NCBI GenBank assembly: GCA_963739995.1
Contig: CAVUCH010000021.1
Span: 248,001 to 312,000 of the forward strand
Reading direction: 5' to 3'
Origin: CAVUCH01 sp963739995
GTDB lineage: Bacteria; Acidobacteriota; Vicinamibacteria; Vicinamibacterales; JAENWD01
DNA length: 64,000 bases
Part shown: positions 58,577-64,000 of the stretch, in pieces
Layout: every line of letters starts with the position of its first letter
Numbering within the stretch: position 1 is the first letter of the stretch
Program-made: the position numbers and the translations under genes
Notes under the pieces: generated by a model
Told to the model about the DNA's origin: nothing
What the model saw: the letters and a program-made list of their open reading frames with translations, nothing else
Databases searched by the model: none

Positions 58577-60304
58577 TCAGGACCCACTCCGCCCGTACGG
58601 TGGGTTGCCCGCCGGCTCGACGATCCACTCGCCGGGCGCGAGTTCCACGCCGGCGATCAGCTCCGATCCGAGCCGGATCGCGGGCCCGGCACTCTCGCCC
58701 GGCCGGTAAAGCCGGTAGAGCGTGTTCTCGTCCACCACGAACCACTCGGGGAACTCGTTCAGGCGGACGTAGTTCTTGTCGAAGTTCCACACCCGGCGGT
58801 GGCGGGCGTAGTCGAAGACCATTGCGTGTGCGCTCGGCATCCTCAGATCGAGACACAGGCGATCGCCGTCCATCACCGCTCCCACTCGGACGCCAGGCTC
58901 CCACCGCGTTGGCCGAACGCCCTGGCTCTGCATCAGCGCGTACAGCATGGCGGTGCGGTTGAAGTTACCTTCGCCATACCAGTTCTCGATGTGGCCATCC
59001 GGCCGCTGCATTCCCAGCATCACGGCGATTTCCGAGTCGATCCAGGCGGCGGCCTCCGGTACAGGCTCCCGGTTCACCAGGTAGATCGCACTCTCGATTG
59101 TGTCGGCGTAGCCGTCGAAGGAACCGAGCGGCAGGTCGGCCGCGGACGGGCGCGGCTCCCACACGTGGCTGCGATAGCGGGGCAGCGCGCGCAGGACGCG
59201 CACCACGGCGTCCCGATAGCGCGTGTCGCCGGTGGCCTGGTAGTAGGCGTACACGGCGCCGTAGACATACCCCCAATTGTCGGAGAGTGCCGTCGCGCGC
59301 GGCGCAAGGGTGGCTGCGTCGATCTCGTTGTAGAGCAGCCCGTCCGGGTTCGCGGACGCCAGCACACGATCGAGCATTCTGCCGATGGCCGGACGCCAGG
59401 TCTGCGCGCGCGGAGTCTGCCACGCCATTTCGAGAGCGAACTGCAGCGCCAGCCCGACGATGATCTCGTTCCCGTGATCGCGCAGGCGGAGGCGGCCGTC
59501 CCCCGTGTGCGTGCCGAAGTCCCACTGCATGCTTGGAACGCCGTGATTGCCCGGCAGGACCTCCTCCACGTAGGCATCGCCGATTCGGCGCGCCCATTCG
59601 GCGAACCGCGGATCGCCGGTCATCGTCTCCAGACGGACGAGCACCTGCAGGTAGTCGCCGTTCAGCTCCGAGTCGGACGCGGGGATCGGCCCGAATCGCG
59701 ACGCGATTGGCGCGCCGCGCATCGCGTCGACGGTGAGGTCGACCATGCGGGCGGTCCATGGCGTGCGACCCAGATACTCGGTGACGGCGAGCAGTCCATC
59801 CTTCGCGTACTCCCCGGCGCCGAACAGGCTCGGCGGACCGAGCTTCCCGGTCGACAGTTCCAGGTTCGCCGGGATGGAGTGCTGAACGGTCGTGTAGCGG
59901 ATCTCGTTGCGGAGCATCTCGAGCATGCGGCCGTGATACAGCCCGGGATCGGTGAGGTGCGCCGTCAGCACGAGATACGGGTACAGATCCGCCCCCGAGT
60001 TGTGAGGCGTGTAGAGCCGGCGGGTGTCATCTGCGGCCAGGCCGCCTGGACCGCCAGGAATCCTGTCGGGCAACAGCGTTGTGCGGGGATCCGCGTGCGT
60101 CAGCCACGCCCGCAGCAGTCGCTGCATGGCAGCCAGCGAGCGCTCGAAGGCCACACCGCGTGCGCGCGCCTCGGTGAACCGCGCCGCCGCCGGGGCCCGA
60201 GGCTCCTGGGCGTGCGGGCCAGCCGCCGGCCAGCAGAGGCCAAGGGCAACCGGCGAAATGACCGCGAGCAGCGCGCCACGGAAGATATGCGCGGAATGAA
60301 ACAC
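58577..60304 (-). CDS. secreted alpha-helical-barrel-like protein, hypothetical
   Basis: Signal peptide, then ~470 residues of helical pairs with many Trp, Tyr and Asp/Glu residues, consistent with an (alpha/alpha)6-barrel glycoside hydrolase or lyase fold: YTPHNSGADLYPYLVLTAHL, MQWDFGTHTGDGRLRLRDHG, DNWGYVYGAVYAYYQATGDT, SFDGYADTIESAIYLVN and GHIENWYGEGNFNRTAMLYA. I cannot name a family or substrate. The DUF2264 gene begins 5 nt downstream, so these two form an operon probably acting on a polymer. ATG 60304 is the start. Confidence 0.7.
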   Translation of the reverse strand: MFHSAHIFRGALLAVISPVALGLCWPAAGPHAQEPRAPAAARFTEARARGVAFERSLAAMQRLLRAWLTHADPRTTLLPDRIPGGPGGLAADDTRRLYTPHNSGADLYPYLVLTAHLTDPGLYHGRMLEMLRNEIRYTTVQHSIPANLELSTGKLGPPSLFGAGEYAKDGLLAVTEYLGRTPWTARMVDLTVDAMRGAPIASRFGPIPASDSELNGDYLQVLVRLETMTGDPRFAEWARRIGDAYVEEVLPGNHGVPSMQWDFGTHTGDGRLRLRDHGNEIIVGLALQFALEMAWQTPRAQTWRPAIGRMLDRVLASANPDGLLYNEIDAATLAPRATALSDNWGYVYGAVYAYYQATGDTRYRDAVVRVLRALPRYRSHVWEPRPSAADLPLGSFDGYADTIESAIYLVNREPVPEAAAWIDSEIAVMLGMQRPDGHIENWYGEGNFNRTAMLYALMQSQGVRPTRWEPGVRVGAVMDGDRLCLDLRMPSAHAMVFDYARHRRVWNFDKNYVRLNEFPEWFVVDENTLYRLYRPGESAGPAIRLGSELIAGVELAPGEWIVEPAGNPPYGRSGS

Positions 60305-60327
60305 GCGGACATGCTAGCCGAACTTCC

Positions 60328-60513
60328 AATTGAGATCGGGAGGTGTTTCGGAAAAACTGCAATCGAAGTCCGGAGGTGTTTTCCCAAAGTTGAATAGAGA
60401 TGTGGGCTCCGAAAACTGCGGCCTGTCTTGCTGGATCCAAGGTTATGCAGAAATTGCACGCTACCGCGGCCGCCAGCCGCGCAAAAAACCGGAAACACCT
60501 CCCGATCTCAATT
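60328..60513. mobile_element. MITE-like element with 22-bp terminal inverted repeats, dispersed family copy C
   Basis: 60328-60349 and 60492-60513 are perfect inverse complements (core GAGATCGGGAGGTGTTTC). An internal direct half-copy CCGGAGGTGTTTTC lies near 60370-60383. The 186-bp element fills most of the space between two divergent genes and could hold their promoters. No coding capacity. Confidence 0.75.
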
Positions 60514-60566
60514 TGGGGCTAACGGCCCACTCTGGGGACCGGCTGTGATAACCTGCGCGCGTCTCC

Positions 60567-61259
60567 ATGGTGGACACCGGGGCGGAACCGAGCCCGGCCA
60601 GCTTGCGCGAGGGGCGGTCGGCGACCGCCTATGCCGCGCCCATCGTGGTGTTCGCGGTGCTGACCGCACTCGAGGGGGTCCTTCCGGTCAGCGCCTACCC
60701 GGTCTTCTACGTCGTGAAGATGGCCGCCGTTACCGCGGCTCTGGTGTATTTCCGTGGGCCGCTCGGCGACATCAGGCCGTCCTGGGGAGTCGTGCCCCTC
60801 GGCGCTGCCGTGGGAGCGGTGGTGTGTGCGGAGTGGGTCATCGTCGACAGCCTCGTGTCGTACCCGCACCTCGGAACGCGGGTCGGATACAACCCGTTCG
60901 AGGCCATCCACGACGTGGGAATGCGGTGGGCCTTTCTCGTCGCGCGCTTCTACGGTCTCGTTCTGGTCGTGCCGGTGATGGAGGAGCTGTTCTGGCGGTC
61001 GTTTCTGCTGCGCTACGCGACCACCGCAGACTTCACTGCTCTTCCGGTGGGGCAGTTCTCGATGACGGCGTTCTGGGTCATGGTCGCGCTCTCAGCGGTC
61101 GCCCATCCCGAGTGGCTGGTGGCGGCCCTCGCCAGTGCACTGTTTGCCTGGTTGCTGCGCTACACACGCAGTCTATTTGCGGTGATCGTCTCTCACGCGG
61201 TCGCGAATGCCGCTTTGGGCGGCTACATCCTGTTCAGGGGGCAGTGGCAATACTGGTAG
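60567..61259 (+). CDS. CAAX prenyl protease-related membrane protein (CPBP superfamily)
   Basis: Seven-helix membrane protein with CPBP motif 1 VVPVMEELFWRSFLLRYA (Glu-Glu-x2-x-Arg), motif 2 VALSAVAHPEWLVAALA (His) and motif 3 FAVIVSHAVANAALGGYIL (His/Asn). It resembles the CAAX-related proteins found near exosortase systems (TIGR03008-type), with an FxxxAxxxR-like helix FLVARFYGLVLVV. No exosortase or PEP-CTERM protein is visible here. 230 aa; ATG 60567. Confidence 0.85.
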   Translation: MVDTGAEPSPASLREGRSATAYAAPIVVFAVLTALEGVLPVSAYPVFYVVKMAAVTAALVYFRGPLGDIRPSWGVVPLGAAVGAVVCAEWVIVDSLVSYPHLGTRVGYNPFEAIHDVGMRWAFLVARFYGLVLVVPVMEELFWRSFLLRYATTADFTALPVGQFSMTAFWVMVALSAVAHPEWLVAALASALFAWLLRYTRSLFAVIVSHAVANAALGGYILFRGQWQYW

Positions 61260-61804
61260 CCGGATCTCAGGCCGCGTCAGCCAGCTCATCGGTCTTGCGC
61301 CGGAGGGCGAGCAGCTCGCGCACGAGCATCATGCAGGGCGTGTCGCGGTCGCAATAGGTGCACCGGTCGCCGGAAACGGGCAGATGTGGATGCCGTGCTG
61401 CGTCCGCGCAATCAAGTGTTCGACGCTGTCGCTTATTTCCGCGGCCGGGTCTGCATGAGGTGGATCCCTTCGTTAACCACTGCTCCGCAATCGCAACCTC
61501 GGGGCCGATCGGCGGCCAGCATCGAGCGGGAGAACGGATGACTGTGCGTAGACCTGCAGGACTGGTAGAATACGGGAACGTTTCGGGTGGAACGGCCAAC
61601 CCCGCACGCCGGGCTCCGGCTCCCGGCGGCCATTCGACACCGAAGACCGCACACGACCGCGTCAGGAGCGCACCCCCGCCAGCGGGCGGTGCCCTCAAAG
61701 GCGCCGTTCCGGTAGCCGCGCCCCTGGGCGCGCAACCACCGGTCGCCACCGGGAAGCGCCCAAACACCGGCGGCGAGCGTCTTAAGCAAGGCAAGGAGAG
61801 CAAC
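61260..61804. other. intergenic region with promoter and long leader
   Basis: Mostly non-coding. A minus-strand frame near 61267-61400 ends in CTYCDRDTPCMMLVRELLAL, a possible tiny zinc-ribbon-like protein, but no start codon with a ribosome-binding site is evident. A -10-like TAGAAT at 61566-61571 would give the small zinc ribbon gene a leader of about 230 nt, GC-rich and with several potential hairpins. Confidence 0.4.
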
Positions 61805-61945
61805 ATGAGCAAGCGACAGCCCCGCGATATCGTCTGTCCCCGCTGCGGCGTCCCGAGCGCCAAGGTAATCGGCCGGTCCGAATCACAGCCGGTGATCTAC
61901 CTCCGGTGCGAAGACTGCGGGCGGACGTCAATCGCGCCAGAATAG
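61805..61945 (+). CDS. 46-residue zinc-ribbon protein
   Basis: Complete small protein: MSKRQPRDIVCPRCGVPSAK then a variable loop, then LRCEDCGRTSIAPE. The CPRCG and CEDCG pairs form a two-knuckle zinc ribbon. AAGGAG (61793-61798) lies six nt before the ATG, which firmly supports translation. Function unknown; similar mini-ribbons bind nucleic acids or are adaptors. The long structured leader (61572-61804) suggests possible leader-mediated control. Confidence 0.8.
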   Translation: MSKRQPRDIVCPRCGVPSAKVIGRSESQPVIYLRCEDCGRTSIAPE

Positions 61946-61957
61946 CGCCCTGACGCA

Positions 61958-61989
61958 CCTGGAGTGCCCTTAACCAGGGACACTCCAGG
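61958..61989 (+). terminator. hairpin after the zinc-ribbon gene
   Basis: CCTGGAGTG (61958-61966) pairs perfectly with CACTCCAGG (61981-61989) around a 14-nt loop in which CCC and GGG may extend the stem. No T-run follows, so factor-independent termination is not certain. Confidence 0.5.
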
Positions 61990-62057
61990 CCCGCGGCCAA
62001 ACGATACCCTTCAAGCCCTACAAGCTCGTCATTTACGGTTCGTCGCCGCCCAACGAC

Positions 62058-64000
62058 TCACCTGGGCAGCTTCAACTTGTTGTCGAGAAACGCCGCCCAC
62101 CGGCTATCCCGGAAGAGGTTGCGGAACAGCGGTTCCCCTTTCAGTTCCGCTAGACCGATGTCTCTCTGCGCGTAGGCGCGGTCGAGCCACTCGAAGGCTT
62201 TGTCCTTCTCGTCCCGCCACGCGTACACCTGCGCGATCTCCCGTGCCGCATCGTCGCGGTGGTCCCTCACGAGTGCCTGGAGGTGCCTGTCGGATTCGGC
62301 GCGCCGGCCCCCCGAGTGGTATCCCATGGCAAAGCCGCGCGCCCGAGACGTTTCATCCGTCTCGTGGGCGAACTCCCGCAGGGCGTCCGCGATGGTGCCT
62401 CTGACCAGGTGAATTGCGCCGAGCTGGAACCGCGTGTGTGCGAGCTTCGGGTCCAACTCCAGCGCTTTGCGTCCGCTGAGCAGGGCGGCATCGAGCTGGC
62501 CGCCCTTCCTCTGATGGATGCAAAGGTTGTAGTAGATCTGCGCGTTGGTGGGCTCGAGCTCTGTTGCGCGCTGCCCGAGGGCGATGGCCTCGTCGAAGCG
62601 TCCGATCGCTCCGGCGAGCGCGGCGGCACTCCGGAGCGCGCGGACGTTGCGGGGTTCGAGCGCCAGGGCCCTCTTGAACGATGCGTCCGCCGCCGTCCAG
62701 TCCCAGTTCTTTGTCATGCTGAACCAGCCGAGCGCCTGGTGCGCGTCGGCCAGCCGCGGATCGAGCTCCACCGCCCGGGTTGCCGCTTTCCACGACTCGC
62801 CGTAGTCGGCATCGTTACCGCCCTCGCTCGCGCGCGCGAAGTAGAGGCGGCTCATCTCCGCGAACACGCGTGCGTTGCCAGGGTCCATGTCGCCAGCCTT
62901 CCGCAGCAGTTCAAGGGCCGCCGCATACGCATCGCGACCTCCCTTGCTGCGCAGGTACTGGGCCTGAAGCACCAGGTTGTAGGCTTCAGGGTTCCCGGGA
63001 GCGGCGGAACGTGCTCCGGCGAGCAGCGTGATCTGCAGCGCCGAAGCGACTGACCGCGCGATATCGTCCTGGACCGCGAAAATGTCGTCCAGCCTGCGAT
63101 CGTAGGTTTCCGACCAGAGGTTGTAGCCATCCGGCAGCTTTGTCAGCTTCACCCGGATGCGCACGCGCGTGCCGGCCTTGGTGACGCTCCCCTCGAGCAT
63201 GGTACCGACGTGCATCTGCGCGCCGATCGTGCGCACGTCGACGGCGTGGACGTCTTCGCTTCTGTTCAGCTTGTATGCCGCCACACGGAGGTCTGGCAGC
63301 CGCGCCAGGCTGTTCACCAGTTCCTCGGTCAGCCCGATCGCGAAGTACTCCTGATCCCGCTCCGGGCTCAGATCGACAAACGGCATCACCGCGACCGACG
63401 CCGGGCCGTTGGACACGGGCGTCGTCTGAAGGGTGGACCGCGACGGCATCGATCTCGTGCCGATCCAGATGGCCGCCGCGAGGGCCACGACGACCCCGGC
63501 CGCCAGCAGCAGTTGCCACCACCGGCGTCCACCGGTTGCACCAGTCGGCACCGTCGTGTCCGAAGGGACACCTGGCTGGACGGCCGCCGCGCCCGAGGCG
63601 TCACCGGATACCGCACCACTGCCGCGACCACGCACGCCGGAAGGGGGCACACTCCGGCCGCTCGGCAGCACACCTGACGAGACGCCGGAGGCCTGCAGTC
63701 GCGACCGCACCTGCGAGCTCGATGAGGCGTGCAGTTCTCTCGGTCCACCCTCGAGATCCCGGTAGAGCTCCCGCAGGTTGTTGTAGGCGTCGCGCGCAGT
63801 CTGATACCGATCGCGCACGTCCTTCCGAAGGCAATGCGCCACGATGCGCGCCAGTTCGCCGGGGACGTCTTCGCGCACTTCCACCAGCGGCGGCGGCGTG
63901 TCCCGCAGGATGCTCGACGTGATTGCGGCGGCGTTGCCGCCGACGAACGGGCGTTCGCCCGTCGCAAGCTCGTATAACAACACCCCGAGCGAGAACAGAT
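62058..64000 (-). CDS. Ser/Thr protein kinase with C-terminal TPR repeats, 5' end cut by window edge
   Basis: The minus-strand frame runs off the window at 64000. The first residues, LFSLGVLLYELATGERPF, are the C-lobe of a Hanks-type kinase; its catalytic loop lies outside. A TM helix follows (LLLAAGVVVALAAAIWIGTR, ~residues 155-175), then an extracytoplasmic domain (VAVMPFVDLSPERDQEYFAI, SVTKAGTRVRIRVKLTKL) that resembles the TolB-like/FlgO-type N-domain seen in adenylate cyclase and kinase tails. It ends with tandem TPR-like units (AYAAALELLRKAGDMDPGNA, RALALEPRNVRALRSAAALA). It resembles kinases common in Acidobacteria. Signal and targets unknown. Confidence 0.9.
   Translation of the reverse strand, partial: LFSLGVLLYELATGERPFVGGNAAAITSSILRDTPPPLVEVREDVPGELARIVAHCLRKDVRDRYQTARDAYNNLRELYRDLEGGPRELHASSSSQVRSRLQASGVSSGVLPSGRSVPPSGVRGRGSGAVSGDASGAAAVQPGVPSDTTVPTGATGGRRWWQLLLAAGVVVALAAAIWIGTRSMPSRSTLQTTPVSNGPASVAVMPFVDLSPERDQEYFAIGLTEELVNSLARLPDLRVAAYKLNRSEDVHAVDVRTIGAQMHVGTMLEGSVTKAGTRVRIRVKLTKLPDGYNLWSETYDRRLDDIFAVQDDIARSVASALQITLLAGARSAAPGNPEAYNLVLQAQYLRSKGGRDAYAAALELLRKAGDMDPGNARVFAEMSRLYFARASEGGNDADYGESWKAATRAVELDPRLADAHQALGWFSMTKNWDWTAADASFKRALALEPRNVRALRSAAALAGAIGRFDEAIALGQRATELEPTNAQIYYNLCIHQRKGGQLDAALLSGRKALELDPKLAHTRFQLGAIHLVRGTIADALREFAHETDETSRARGFAMGYHSGGRRAESDRHLQALVRDHRDDAAREIAQVYAWRDEKDKAFEWLDRAYAQRDIGLAELKGEPLFRNLFRDSRWAAFLDNKLKLPR

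Noticed and set aside
60330..60548. Small plus-strand ORF in the divergent promoter region
   Set aside because: It simply translates the inverted-repeat element and has no ribosome-binding site.
61267..61863. Minus-strand ORF of 198 codons ending in CTYCDRDTPC
   Set aside because: Most of it runs antisense to the leader and the zinc-ribbon gene. The Cys-rich end may be a tiny protein, but no start with a ribosome-binding site is visible.

Overview
A 64-kb, GC-rich stretch of bacterial chromosome with dense core and metabolic genes and no phage, plasmid, CRISPR or restriction cluster. The mix points to Acidobacteriota, probably a Vicinamibacteria-like lineage. This is an inference from gene content: Ser/Thr kinases with sensor or TPR tails, Tat-exported Gfo/Idh/MocA and sugar-isomerase proteins, a DUF2264 protein, a B12-dependent ribonucleotide reductase, and many GTG/TTG starts. 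No rRNA or taxonomic marker search could be run.

Layout. 1-3.7 kb: NtrC-type regulator (cut by the window edge), sensor kinase and a lipoprotein. 4.2-7.2 kb: class II ribonucleotide reductase nrdJ behind a sigma-70 promoter and a convincing NrdR-box-like palindrome. 7.4-11.6 kb: ogt, heme A synthase, alpha/beta hydrolase, DUF547, SDR. 11.7-13.9 kb: galT-galK, followed by a scrambled remnant of a UDP-galactopyranose-mutase-like gene. 14.6-22.3 kb: SRPBCC protein, SDR, mrfA-mrfB helicase/exonuclease repair pair, rpmE, aldo/keto reductase. 22.4-27.4 kb: membrane Ser/Thr kinase, cupredoxin-like protein with porin-like partner, D-amino-acid-oxidase-type enzyme. 27.6-35.7 kb: a proteostasis block on the minus strand, tRNA-Leu, tig, clpP, clpX, lon, engB, rho. 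35.9-38.5 kb: sigma/anti-sigma pair with an overlapping D12-class adenine methyltransferase, and a divergent small membrane protein. 38.6-48.3 kb: secreted sugar isomerase-like protein, CheY-like regulator, mscL, cupin, methionine-type aminotransferase, an AlkZ-like winged-helix protein, a quinoprotein-like beta-propeller, and an amino-acid ABC transporter whose binding protein and permease are fused. 48.3-57.1 kb: a giant CPBP-family membrane protein with an internal duplication, VOC dioxygenase, APC permease plus aminotransferase, Gfo/Idh/MocA oxidoreductase. 57.3-64 kb: a frameshifted DUF2264 gene behind a secreted alpha-helical-barrel-like protein, a CAAX-protease-related membrane protein, a 46-aa zinc ribbon, and a Ser/Thr kinase-TPR protein cut by the window end.

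The least conventional content is between genes. Many intergenic spaces hold degenerate 7-bp tandem repeats whose motif differs by locus but whose period stays at seven, often in opposing arms. At least three further dispersed elements occur: an 18-bp core (GAGATCGGGAGGTGTTTC) in palindromes at 41.2, 55.5 and 60.4 kb; a 151-bp element with 24-bp terminal inverted repeats at 52.7 kb; and a GGTCCGCCGGA hairpin element at 43.05 and 57.14 kb. DNA-damage functions are also noticeable: Ogt, MrfAB and the AlkZ-like protein, though they are not clustered.
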